A DNA stretch of 64,000 nt from JANQPD01 sp963715655 (lineage in GTDB: Bacteria; Bacteroidota; Bacteroidia; Flavobacteriales; Schleiferiaceae). The number at the start of each line of letters is the position of its first letter. Within the stretch, counting starts at the first letter, position 1. The notes beneath the pieces are model-generated. The model worked only from the letters and a program-made list of their open reading frames with translations, had not been told where the DNA came from and did not search any database. This document shows, one piece after another, positions 15,624 through 24,252 of this stretch. The DNA is taken from positions 3,410,001 through 3,474,000 of the forward strand of contig OY970262.1 of assembly GCA_963715655.1 (NCBI GenBank), written 5' to 3'. The translations under genes and the position numbers were made by a program.

Positions 15624-18548
15624 TTAGAAACTGTAAGTATATCCAATTGAGATTTCAGTACCTGGAACAAGACGAGTAAATATTTGCTCTTTTGCTTGAT
15701 ATGCGGTGAAAAAACTTTCTCTAGCATCACCCAAAAGGTTTGCAACTTTTAAGCTTAATGAATGATTGTTTTCTCTACCAAAAGTTTTTCCGGCTGTAAT
15801 GTTTAAGCTATGAAATAATTCGGTGTAAACATCTGGAAACAATCCACCACCAACTATTTCTAACGTTCTTCCCTTTACATTATAAAAGGCGCCTAAATTC
15901 AATTTTCGCTTAGCATTATTATAAGAAAAACCTGCATTTACTATATAGGGCGCTTGGCCTTGCATAGCTCTTGAATTTGTAACTGTTTGACCTATTTTTT
16001 CAAAGTTTTTTCTTATATCAAACTCCGTATTTGTCATGGCTATTCTAGAGTAAACGTAAGTGAAATTACCACTAAAGCTTAATTCTTTTAAGCGTTCACT
16101 AATGAAGGCAAAACTCTTTATAACTTCAAACTCACCGCCTAACACTTGGCCATTACCAACATTACGCACTTGAAATTCAGAGTTGGTTTGTGCTTCCGGA
16201 ATACGTACTAATTCCAACGCATTGTTAAATAATTTTACAAAACCACTGAACGAAATAAGACCTCCGGTTTCATCAAAAATTTCCCAACGCACATCAAAAT
16301 TGTTAATGCGTGTTTCGGTAAGATTACCATCCCAAACAGTGTTTCCGGCCGCATCATTGTATGGCAAAAGTCCACCATTAAATGTTCTATCAGAAATAGG
16401 ATCTAGGATTTGAGCAAAAGACAATTCTTTAAAGCTTGGACGTGCAATAGATCTGAAGTAAGAAAATCTTAAATTTTGATTTTCGTTAAGTGCATAAATA
16501 ATGTTTGCGGAAGGGAATAAATCAAGTGAATTTAACACCACTTCATTTTGTAACACGTTTCCAAGATTATCATTTGGATCATTTAAATTTCTTTTTGCTC
16601 CTTCTTGATCTCTACCGGTATGTGTTTGAAGATAGTATTCCGCTCGTAAACCTAAAACTACTTTTAAACGCATTGTTGGCTCTATTTCTAATGATCCATA
16701 ACCTGCAATATTATTTACTGTAGAAGTATATTGGTTGGGGTTGGGTGAACCATTACTACTATTATAATATAATCCAGCTCCGTTTGGAAATATATTTTCA
16801 GGGTTTAACACCTCATTTGGATCGCCACCAAAACTAGGGTTTTGCGTTTGAGACTGAACCTCGTACGACAAGATATTGTAATCTCTGTATTTAAAAAGGT
16901 GACTTGCACCAAATCCAACCTTGGCCTCTTTGTTAAATAGTATTGCCTTCTTGGTTAAATCAATTTTACTTACGTTGCTAATTTCATCTAAAAAACGCCA
17001 AATGCGTTGTGGGTAACCACCGGCACCTGCATTAAAAACTGAATCCCCAGAAGGTTCTATTGTAAACGCAGTGCTACGTAAATCAGGATCGGTAATTCTA
17101 GAATACGTTGGCGACACCTTCCAATTGATAGACCATACATCTTCTTTTAAATAGTGGTCTCCTTCAAAAAGAATATTAGTAAGCGCTCGTTGGCTATAAT
17201 TTAAATTGTTTGAAAAAGCTTGGTAGCCTGATTGACCGATATTTTCACTGTTTTCAATGCTAAATTGCCCTGCAGTGCTTTCGCCATTTTGAAGGTGCAT
17301 TAAAGTAGCACGCAATTTAGATCTTGCCGTTTTATAAGCAAATCCCGCAAGGCCGCCTGCTAAAATAGTGTTCTCACCTAACGATCCTCGTCTTACGGTA
17401 TTTGGCAAAAGCTCAGTACTATCAATGGTAGTGGGTACCACGTATTCTCCAAAAGTTACCTCTTCGTAATAGCGTGTTTCATTTTTATACGTACCGGCAA
17501 ATATGTACCCTAACTTATTACCATTTTTCAATATTTTTTGATTCCCAAAACTCACGCCTAAGCTACCATTAGGTAAACTTAAATTTTTGGTTGCACCAAG
17601 TGTTGGGTTGAAGGAATTTACAAATTCGTTTGTCTCAGTAGCTGAAAAACCATTTAGCTGATTTGGAATCGGATTGCTTTCTGCACCCGCAGGTAAGGCG
17701 CGTGCTCCATTATCAAAACCTAATGCGTCAGTTGAGCTTCCGCTGTATGAAAGGTAGTCGCCATTAAAGTGCATGGAAGGATTATACCCAATACCTACGG
17801 AAATATCTAGAAGAGGGGTTTCAGGAAAATCTTTGGTTTCAATATTTACAATACCACCAGCAAAATCAGCCGGTAAAGATGCTACAGCAGACTTCACCAC
17901 CGTCATATTGCTAATTAGGTTGGTGGGAAAAATATCAATTTGAACGGCATTTCTGTCAGGGTCAAGCCCAGGAATATCTACCCCATTTAACATTGTTTTA
18001 GTATAGCGATCTCCTAAACCTCTAACGTAAACATACTTGCCCCCTTCCACCGTTACACCAGTTACACGTTTTGCAGCATCACCAGCATCTGAATCTCCAG
18101 TTAATTTTAGTTTAGAAGCTGAAATACCGTCCATTACAGTTACTGATTTCTTTTTTAAGGTTAGCAAAGCTGTTTCCGTATTTCGCACTGCTTCCGCAGT
18201 AATTGTTACTACGTCTAACTCATTGGTACTTGGTTCCAATTTTAAAGTTCCCATTGGTGTAACACCATTTGCTTTTACCACTACTCCGGTGGTAAGTATT
18301 GCTTGATAACCAATAAATGAAAACTCAATAGTGTACGTACCAGGAGCTACGGATAGTTCAAACTTTCCATCAAAGTCAGTGGTAGTTCCGTTGGTAGTTC
18401 CTTTTACAACAGCATTTGCACTAAAAAGAGGCTCACCTGCCTCGTCAATTATAGTTCCACGGATTTTACCATTCTGTGCAAAAGCACTTAACGTGATACA
18501 CATTATTAAACTTAACAAAAGCAACGTTTGTCGTGAATTTTTTTTCAT
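15624..18548 (-). CDS. TonB-dependent outer-membrane receptor with carboxypeptidase-like N-terminal domain
   Basis: A 974-residue receptor. The order is signal peptide (LLLLSLIMCITLSAFAQ), a CarboxypepD_reg-like beta-sandwich (IRGTIIDEAGEPLFSANAVV to about residue 110), a plug domain (VTVEGGKYVYVRGLGDRYT, NGVDIPGLDPDRNAVQIDIF, GGIVNIETKDFPE) and a C-terminal barrel ending in aromatic EISIGYTYSF. It is not a SusC because no SusD is adjacent; its partner is the beta-helix lipoprotein upstream. The start is ATG 18548; a TTG one codon earlier is ignored. Energy would come from an ExbB/ExbD complex such as the one at 44.5 kb. The ligand is unknown, and the PhoB/PhoR-like neighbours make a phosphorus source plausible but unproven. 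Confidence 0.9.
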   Translation of the reverse strand: MKKNSRQTLLLLSLIMCITLSAFAQNGKIRGTIIDEAGEPLFSANAVVKGTTNGTTTDFDGKFELSVAPGTYTIEFSFIGYQAILTTGVVVKANGVTPMGTLKLEPSTNELDVVTITAEAVRNTETALLTLKKKSVTVMDGISASKLKLTGDSDAGDAAKRVTGVTVEGGKYVYVRGLGDRYTKTMLNGVDIPGLDPDRNAVQIDIFPTNLISNMTVVKSAVASLPADFAGGIVNIETKDFPETPLLDISVGIGYNPSMHFNGDYLSYSGSSTDALGFDNGARALPAGAESNPIPNQLNGFSATETNEFVNSFNPTLGATKNLSLPNGSLGVSFGNQKILKNGNKLGYIFAGTYKNETRYYEEVTFGEYVVPTTIDSTELLPNTVRRGSLGENTILAGGLAGFAYKTARSKLRATLMHLQNGESTAGQFSIENSENIGQSGYQAFSNNLNYSQRALTNILFEGDHYLKEDVWSINWKVSPTYSRITDPDLRSTAFTIEPSGDSVFNAGAGGYPQRIWRFLDEISNVSKIDLTKKAILFNKEAKVGFGASHLFKYRDYNILSYEVQSQTQNPSFGGDPNEVLNPENIFPNGAGLYYNSSNGSPNPNQYTSTVNNIAGYGSLEIEPTMRLKVVLGLRAEYYLQTHTGRDQEGAKRNLNDPNDNLGNVLQNEVVLNSLDLFPSANIIYALNENQNLRFSYFRSIARPSFKELSFAQILDPISDRTFNGGLLPYNDAAGNTVWDGNLTETRINNFDVRWEIFDETGGLISFSGFVKLFNNALELVRIPEAQTNSEFQVRNVGNGQVLGGEFEVIKSFAFISERLKELSFSGNFTYVYSRIAMTNTEFDIRKNFEKIGQTVTNSRAMQGQAPYIVNAGFSYNNAKRKLNLGAFYNVKGRTLEIVGGGLFPDVYTELFHSLNITAGKTFGRENNHSLSLKVANLLGDARESFFTAYQAKEQIFTRLVPGTEISIGYTYSF

Positions 18549-18664
18549 CAATAAAAATTATTATGAATCAGAATTTTTTGTGTCGGGATTGGAGTAACTA
18601 AAAAATGACAAAGAGCCTACCTTATTTCTAAAGTAGACTCTTAAATTTTATATGGGGTGTTTTA

Positions 18665-19864
18665 CTACAATCCCAATTCACCTAAAGCTCCAGACTGTGC
18701 AGCCCAAGTCCAAGTAAAGTCAGAACCAGTTTTTGGCCCAACTGTATTTTGATTTTTATCTACACCAGTAATGATAGAAGCATCAAAACCTACAAACAAT
18801 GTCAACAAATCAACACCGCTTTTTACCGTGGTAACTTCAATATTAGAAACAACGCCAGACATTGCAGCTAAGTAACCTGAGTAACCTGAAGTTTTTTGTC
18901 CATCAACACCAAAGAAATATACTCCATCAATATCAACGTTAGTATTATCATCAAAATCAATTAACTCAGATCCGTCACCCATAAATATGGTACCACCTTG
19001 AAATTTGTGATTCAAACCACTATCATCAGATCCTTCAGGACCATCCAGTTCCATAGCACGATCACCTGGATTTACAACGATAAAGTTGCTACAAACGCCT
19101 CTCCAATCTTGATCTGTATCCAAACCGTCATCACCGGTATTCCATACCAAAGCATTTGTGATGCTTACAGAACCACCGAACCACTCAATCCCATCATCTT
19201 GATTCCCAACAATCTCTACATTATTAATAACAGTTCCACTACCAACACCTCCTAAAGTAAGGCCATTGATTTCGTTACCAGCACCAATGTTAGTACCACC
19301 ATGGCGTATTGAAACATAGGAGAAGGTACCTGAACTATGCGTTTCTTCAGTACCTCCGTAAAGACCATTTTGATCAGAAGTAGGAATACCTTCAATTTGA
19401 ACTGATGCTTGAGAAGCAGAGATTGGTGATTTACCTAAAATGATTACACCGCCCCAAAAACCATTGCTTTCAGGGTCTAAGTTTGGACTATTAATTTCAC
19501 CTGGCTTAATCTTATCAGCAGTACTGGTAAAAATAATTGGTGAAGAAGCAGTTCCTTTCGCCTCGATTCTACCTTCACGAGAAACCAGCAAAGTAGAAGC
19601 AGAAGCGCCACCGCCCGGATTAGCCTTAACAATTACGCCCGGTTGAATAGTTAAAGTAGCGCCACCTGCAACAGTTACTCTACCATTAAGGATATAAACT
19701 TTTCCAGTTTCCCAAGTTTCATCAGCACTGATAACACCTGACTTTACTGCGGCATTACAATCAGCACCCTCACATGGTGGAGTTGTACTAGTAGGTTCAT
19801 CCTCGCAAGAGGTAATCGTAAAAGCTGTCATTGCAGCTAGTAATAATAAATTAATTTTTTTCAT
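18665..19864 (-). CDS. lipoprotein with beta-helix-like repeats, partner of the TonB receptor
   Basis: A 399-residue protein with a lipoprotein signal (LLLAAMTAFTITSC, Cys at about residue 20) and then a domain rich in Gly, Asn and Val that looks like a right-handed beta-helix (GRVTVAGGATLTIQPGVIV, FWGGVIILGKSPIS, GTVINNVEIVGNQDDGIEWF, NALVWNTGDDGLDTDQDW). It is surface- or periplasm-anchored. It stands 116 bases upstream of the TonB receptor in the same direction, probably in one transcript, and divergent from the PhoB-like gene. The role may be ligand capture for the receptor; that is inference from position. A near-consensus -7 (TTATTTTG on the minus strand, 19908-19901) is upstream. Confidence 0.75.
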   Translation of the reverse strand: MKKINLLLLAAMTAFTITSCEDEPTSTTPPCEGADCNAAVKSGVISADETWETGKVYILNGRVTVAGGATLTIQPGVIVKANPGGGASASTLLVSREGRIEAKGTASSPIIFTSTADKIKPGEINSPNLDPESNGFWGGVIILGKSPISASQASVQIEGIPTSDQNGLYGGTEETHSSGTFSYVSIRHGGTNIGAGNEINGLTLGGVGSGTVINNVEIVGNQDDGIEWFGGSVSITNALVWNTGDDGLDTDQDWRGVCSNFIVVNPGDRAMELDGPEGSDDSGLNHKFQGGTIFMGDGSELIDFDDNTNVDIDGVYFFGVDGQKTSGYSGYLAAMSGVVSNIEVTTVKSGVDLLTLFVGFDASIITGVDKNQNTVGPKTGSDFTWTWAAQSGALGELGL

Positions 19865-20023
19865 CGGAACTATTAGTTTTTTATGTTTTTAAACTTGCCG
19901 CAAAATAAAGGCGATGCTGTTACGCGTATGTTAAGCCAGTTTAATCTTTGTTCAACGTTGGCTTTTATCTTTTTTAGTGCTAAAAAATGAAGGTAAATAT
20001 CCAATACCGCGATAGTTGCGGGG

Positions 20024-20038
20024 TTAACGCATCGTTAA
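20024..20038. promoter_or_regulatory. dyad TTAAC-N5-GTTAA between lipoprotein and phoB-like gene
   Basis: TTAACGCATCGTTAA is a perfect six-base dyad around CAT. It can also be read as two GTTAA half-sites 11 bp apart, and a second pair (TTAAAG and TTAAG) with 11-bp spacing follows at 20055-20070; PhoB-type regulators bind direct repeats with 11-bp spacing. A similar dyad (TTAACACTTTGTTAA) lies upstream of exbB. Assignment to PhoB or another regulator is inference. Confidence 0.4.
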
Positions 20039-20130
20039 TATCCATAATATTGTATTAAAGATTTGTTAAGAAAGAAAGGTGCACGTACTTATATCTATTT
20101 TTACACCCGCTGAACACAATATCACAAACA

Positions 20131-20814
20131 ATGAAAGCTAGCGATTATAAAATTTTGATAGTAGATGATGAGCCGGATATTATTGAGTTTGTAGGCTACA
20201 ACTTAAAGAAAGAAGGTTTTGAAGTGTTTTCTGCAAGCAATGGAGAAGAAGGACTAAAAACCGCGCACAAAGAGTTACCACATTTAGTGTTACTTGATGT
20301 AATGATGCCCGGCATGGATGGTATAGAGACATGCGACAAGCTAAGAGCTTCTGCCGATTTGGAGGATGTATTAATTGCGTTTTTAACCGCTCGTGGCGAA
20401 GATTACAGTCAAGTAGCTGGTTTTGATGCCGGTGCTGATGATTATATTACCAAACCCATAAAACCCAAAGTATTGGTAAGCCGCATTAAGGCGCTTTTGC
20501 GGAGACACGGACAAACGCAAAAAGCCGGTGCGGTGCAAGAGTTTGGAAAGCTTACCATAGATCATGATAAATATCAGGTGCGCTTTAAAGGCGAAAAGCT
20601 AGACCTTCCCCGTAAGGAATTTGAATTACTAACCCTGCTTACTTCACGCCCTGGTAAAGTGTTTCACCGCGATGAAATTTTAGATAAAATTTGGGGAAAT
20701 GATGTGGTGGTTGGCGGACGTACTATAGATGTACATATAAGAAAGCTACGCGAAAAAATTAGCGACAAATACATTAAAACCGTAAAAGGTGTTGGTTATA
20801 AATTTGATGGATAG
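20131..20814 (+). CDS. OmpR/PhoB-family response regulator
   Basis: A 227-residue two-component regulator. The receiver domain (1-120) has the acidic pocket D12-D13, the phospho-acceptor D56 in LVLLDVMMPGMDG and the conserved Lys in DDYITKPIKP. The C-terminal winged-helix domain (about 130-227) has LPRKEFELLTLLTSRPGKVF and GGRTIDVHIRKLREKI. Paired with the kinase that starts five bases after its stop. It most resembles PhoB/PhoP regulators for phosphate starvation; the divergent TonB receptor/lipoprotein pair is a likely target. Other OmpR-type functions cannot be excluded. Confidence 0.9.
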   Translation: MKASDYKILIVDDEPDIIEFVGYNLKKEGFEVFSASNGEEGLKTAHKELPHLVLLDVMMPGMDGIETCDKLRASADLEDVLIAFLTARGEDYSQVAGFDAGADDYITKPIKPKVLVSRIKALLRRHGQTQKAGAVQEFGKLTIDHDKYQVRFKGEKLDLPRKEFELLTLLTSRPGKVFHRDEILDKIWGNDVVVGGRTIDVHIRKLREKISDKYIKTVKGVGYKFDG

Positions 20815-20819
20815 ATAAC

Positions 20820-21866
20820 ATGCGGTTTGATAGACCCAATATATTAGCCCTTACCGTAGCCCTAAGTTTTGGGGCTATTTTTTTATTGGCACTATTCCTT
20901 ACCCGCTTTTTTAACCCATTAAGTATTGATACTGCTTCCCTCCTTTTTATTGAAGGTTTAATCATTTTATTGGGTTTTTTAATTACCCGTTTTTGTATAG
21001 AGAGTTTTATTTACAGTAAAGTAAAAATCATTTACAAAAATATACATGAGTTAAAAGTTGGTAATGATGAAGATGAGGCCGAAGTTGCCCGCACTACTGA
21101 TTTAGATATGGTTACGCGTGAGGTTTCTGAATGGGCTGAGCAGCGCAGAAACGAAATTGCCGAGTTACGCGAGCGCGAGGATTTTAGACGCGAATTTATC
21201 GGGAACATTAGCCATGAGCTAAACACCCCAATTTTTAATATTCAAGGGTATTTACTTACCCTGCTAGATGGTGGGTTGGAAGACCCTGAAATAAACAAAC
21301 GCTACCTAAAGCGCGCCAATAAATCGGTAGATCGCATGATAAACATAGTGGATGATTTAGATACCATTAGCAATTTGGAAGCGAACCGTGTAAACCTGCA
21401 TTTGCGCAATTTTGATATGGTAGAATTGGTGCGTGAAACCTTTGAAATGCTGGAAGATAATGCCAGTGAGCGGGGTGTTACGCTTAAGCTTAAAAAAAAT
21501 TACGACACCCCTTTTAAAGTAGAAGCCGACCGCGAAAAAATATCGCAAGTAATTACCAACCTTATAATTAACGCTATAAAATACGGTAATGAAGGCGGCT
21601 ATGTAGAAGTGCGCTTTTACGATATGCACAACCAAATTCTTACCGAAATTGCCGATAATGGGGTAGGCATTCCGCAGCGGGATATTTCACGCATTTTTGA
21701 GCGTTTTTACCGGGTAGATAAAAGCAGAAGCCGAGAAGCAGGTGGCACGGGATTAGGTTTGGCCATTGTAAAACACATTTTAGAAGCACATAAGCAAAGC
21801 ATAAATGCGCGTAGTAGTGAAAATGCGGGTAGTACCTTCTCATTTACCCTCAAAAAGGGCAAATAA
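20820..21866 (+). CDS. membrane sensor histidine kinase, PhoR-like
   Basis: A 348-residue kinase. Two membrane segments at the N-terminus (about 8-35 and 40-62) leave almost no periplasmic loop, as in PhoR-like kinases that sense through membrane partners. The dimerisation helix carries FIGNISHELNTPIFNIQGYL with the phospho-accepting His (Asn replaces the usual Lys of HELKTP). The ATPase domain has the N box NLIINAIKYGNEGG, G1 IADNGVGIPQRD, F box IFERFYRVDKSRSREAGGTG and G2 GLGLAIVKHI. Its last 27 bases overlap the end of the convergent glycosyltransferase gene. Confidence 0.9.
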   Translation: MRFDRPNILALTVALSFGAIFLLALFLTRFFNPLSIDTASLLFIEGLIILLGFLITRFCIESFIYSKVKIIYKNIHELKVGNDEDEAEVARTTDLDMVTREVSEWAEQRRNEIAELREREDFRREFIGNISHELNTPIFNIQGYLLTLLDGGLEDPEINKRYLKRANKSVDRMINIVDDLDTISNLEANRVNLHLRNFDMVELVRETFEMLEDNASERGVTLKLKKNYDTPFKVEADREKISQVITNLIINAIKYGNEGGYVEVRFYDMHNQILTEIADNGVGIPQRDISRIFERFYRVDKSRSREAGGTGLGLAIVKHILEAHKQSINARSSENAGSTFSFTLKKGK

Positions 21867-22946
21867 AAGCTCCCAACCGGCTGAGGAATTTTCAGTATTT
21901 TTTTCAAAACCCTTTTTAGTTTTTGCCTCTTCTATTCCGGCTAGTAAATTAAATTCTTTTTGACTTTGTGTTGCGAAAATTTTGCTATGCCGTTTAGCCA
22001 AATATTCCTGTTCACTTTGACCCATTGTAGGCACTAGTAAAGCCTTATTTTGTAAGTAAGCATAATCCATTAAGCTAGAATATCCACTTCTGCTTACCAC
22101 CACTTCAGCGCTTTTTATACCGGTAAAAACTTCATCAGCCGTAGCTAAATTTAGCAACTTTACGTTAGTAGGCACTTCATGTTTCAATTTGGTTTCGCTT
22201 CCGCGGATAATTAAAAAACTGTGCTTTGGCAGCGCTTTTACTTGCTGTATAATTTCACTTTCCCACACGGTGCGTGCAGGTTCGGGGCCACTAAGAATAA
22301 TGCAGGCAAGGTGTTGTTTATCAGCATTTATTTTTAATTCGTTTTCCACGCTTTCGTTTTTCGGCAAAACAGAAAATCTACTGAGCGGCCCTGTGTAATG
22401 TGTAAGTGCTTTTAATTTAAAATCATGGCTTAGGCTTCCCGCTAAGCTTTGGTTTTTCTCTTCAAAATCTGGAATTATGCAAACATGAAACCGCTGTATA
22501 TACCTCCGATGCGCCCATCTGGCAACAGCCGAAAACACACCCGCTTTAAGGTTTAGTTGATGCGTAATGTAAACGCTCAAAACATGCTCACTCCGTGCTC
22601 CTAATCTATTATCTGAAATTACTCCCACGGCTTTATAATGCTCTACCATAAGCTTAATTTCTTTTTTTTCGTAGAAAGCAGCCTTGGCTATTTGTGGCAA
22701 TTGCAGCAGCATGTTTAGCAAAAAATTACGCCCTTTGTAATTAATTCTATAGCTTGTTAAAGTGTGTGTTTTTAAGTTAGGAAATTGATTTTGTAAATAG
22801 TGTAAGGCCATACCATCACTAGCTAATATTGGGGTGAAACCGCCCGCTTGCAACGCTTTAATTAGCGGTACACAACGGGTAGCATGACCCAAACCCCAGT
22901 TGAGCACCGCCACAATTACCACCTTTTTAGCCGTTTTATTATTCAT
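21840..22946 (-). CDS. glycosyltransferase, GT-B fold
   Basis: A 368-residue protein. The N-terminal signature VIVAVLNWGLGHATRCVPL is that of GT-B enzymes such as the MurG/UDP-sugar transferase class, and the donor-site region in the C-terminal half includes IKSAEVVVSRSGYSSLMDYA and LVPTMGQSEQEYLAKR. The acceptor is unknown; these Flavobacteriia proteins are annotated only as glycosyltransferase. The ATG at 22946 is preferred over a TTG four codons upstream. The 3' end overlaps the histidine kinase gene by 27 bases on the opposite strand. Confidence 0.8.
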   Translation of the reverse strand: MNNKTAKKVVIVAVLNWGLGHATRCVPLIKALQAGGFTPILASDGMALHYLQNQFPNLKTHTLTSYRINYKGRNFLLNMLLQLPQIAKAAFYEKKEIKLMVEHYKAVGVISDNRLGARSEHVLSVYITHQLNLKAGVFSAVARWAHRRYIQRFHVCIIPDFEEKNQSLAGSLSHDFKLKALTHYTGPLSRFSVLPKNESVENELKINADKQHLACIILSGPEPARTVWESEIIQQVKALPKHSFLIIRGSETKLKHEVPTNVKLLNLATADEVFTGIKSAEVVVSRSGYSSLMDYAYLQNKALLVPTMGQSEQEYLAKRHSKIFATQSQKEFNLLAGIEEAKTKKGFEKNTENSSAGWELLFALFEGK

Positions 22947-22960
22947 CTCTTTTTTCAAAC

Positions 22961-22997
22961 AAAAGCCTAATAAGTGCGTGCACTTATCAGGCTTTTT
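22961..22997 (-). terminator. terminator hairpin after hppD
   Basis: Arms AAAAGCCTAATAAGTGC and GCACTTATCAGGCTTTTT (one mismatch) with a two-base loop. On the minus strand it follows the hppD stop by 25 bases and separates hppD from the glycosyltransferase. Confidence 0.8.
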
Positions 22998-23022
22998 ATA
23001 CCATCCTATTTATATTTTTTGC

Positions 23023-24168
23023 CTAAAGTGTTCCGCGTGATTCTTGCTCACGTTCTATAGCTTCAAACAAGGCTTTAAAATTACCTTTTCCAAAACTCTT
23101 AGCTCCTTTACGCTGAATAATTTCAAAGAAAAGCGTTGGCCTATCTGCTACTGGTTTAGTAAAAATTTGAAGTAAATATCCCTCATCATCTCTATCAATT
23201 AAAATTCCAAGTTGCTTTAAAGACTCAAGGTCTTCATCAATATGCCCAACTCGGTCTAGCAAATCATCATAGTAATTTGATGGAACGAATAAAAATTCCA
23301 CACCTCGGTTGCGCAATTTTACTACCGTATCTAAAATATTATCTGTAGCAACTGCAATATGCTGCACGCCTGCACCTTGGTAAAAATCAAGATATTCTTC
23401 AATTTGCGATTTCTTTTTTCCTTCTGCTGGTTCGTTTATCGGAAATTTTATTCTACCATTTCCGTTGGTCATCACCTTGCTCATTAACGCGGTGTATTCA
23501 GTAGAAATATCCTTATCATCAAAAGATACCAATTGAGCAAAACCCATTACGCGGGCGTAAAAATCTACCCATTTGTTCATTTCACCCCAGCCTACGTTAC
23601 CTACCATGTGATCTACGTATTTTAAGCCAACATCTTCGGGTGTGTAATGACTTTCCCAAGTTCTGTAGCCCGGCAGAAAAGGCCCATTGTATGCGCTGCG
23701 TTCTACAAATACATGTACCGTTTCTCCGTACGTTTTTATCGCGCTCAGCTTTACTTTTCCGTTCTTATCTTCAATCTCTTTTAGCTCGTAGGCCGATTCA
23801 GCACCTCGTTTGGTAGTTTCTTGCCAGCTTTTCTCCGCATCATCTACCCAAAGTACCACGTTTTTTACACCATCACCATGCTTTTGCAAATGTTCATTTA
23901 TTTCTCCACCACTGCCCATGGGCGAAGTAAGCACAATTCTAATTTTTCCTTGACCTAAAACATACGAAACTCTGTCTTTAATTCCGGTTTCTAATCCTGC
24001 GTACGCTATTCCCTGAAAACCAAAGGCTGTTTTATAAAAGTGCGCTGCTTGCTTGGCATTTCCCACGTAAAGTTCCACATAATCGGTTCCGTTTAGCGGG
24101 AGAAAATCTTCGGCTTCGGGAAATTCTTTCTTCAGTTTTAGAGAGGTAGTATCGTAAGTAGTTTCCAT
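23023..24168 (-). CDS. hppD: 4-hydroxyphenylpyruvate dioxygenase
   Basis: Converts 4-hydroxyphenylpyruvate to homogentisate with Fe(II) and oxygen in tyrosine catabolism. The 381 residues contain two VOC-type modules. The C-terminal catalytic one holds the iron ligands His in VDHMVGNVGWGEM, His in VQHIAVATDNI and Glu in LFFEIIQRKGAKSFG, and the conserved C-terminal FGKGNFKALFEAIEREQESRG. HmgA, the next enzyme of the pathway, lies 1.8 kb away on the same strand, separated by a PLP enzyme and a lipoprotein on the other strand. ATG at 24168. Confidence 0.97.
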   Translation of the reverse strand: METTYDTTSLKLKKEFPEAEDFLPLNGTDYVELYVGNAKQAAHFYKTAFGFQGIAYAGLETGIKDRVSYVLGQGKIRIVLTSPMGSGGEINEHLQKHGDGVKNVVLWVDDAEKSWQETTKRGAESAYELKEIEDKNGKVKLSAIKTYGETVHVFVERSAYNGPFLPGYRTWESHYTPEDVGLKYVDHMVGNVGWGEMNKWVDFYARVMGFAQLVSFDDKDISTEYTALMSKVMTNGNGRIKFPINEPAEGKKKSQIEEYLDFYQGAGVQHIAVATDNILDTVVKLRNRGVEFLFVPSNYYDDLLDRVGHIDEDLESLKQLGILIDRDDEGYLLQIFTKPVADRPTLFFEIIQRKGAKSFGKGNFKALFEAIEREQESRGTL

Positions 24169-24226
24169 AAATTGAGATATTTTACGCGAAGTTAAGGAAT
24201 TGGTTAAAGGTTTTGAAAAGCACGCT

Positions 24227-24234
24227 TATATTTG
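24227..24234 (+). promoter_or_regulatory. -7 promoter element TATATTTG
   Basis: Exact TAnnTTTG match. It covers the TTG at 24232, which therefore cannot be the translation start of the PLP enzyme; this decides for the TTG at 24253. Confidence 0.6.
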
Positions 24235-24252
24235 GCCGCAAACACACAACAC

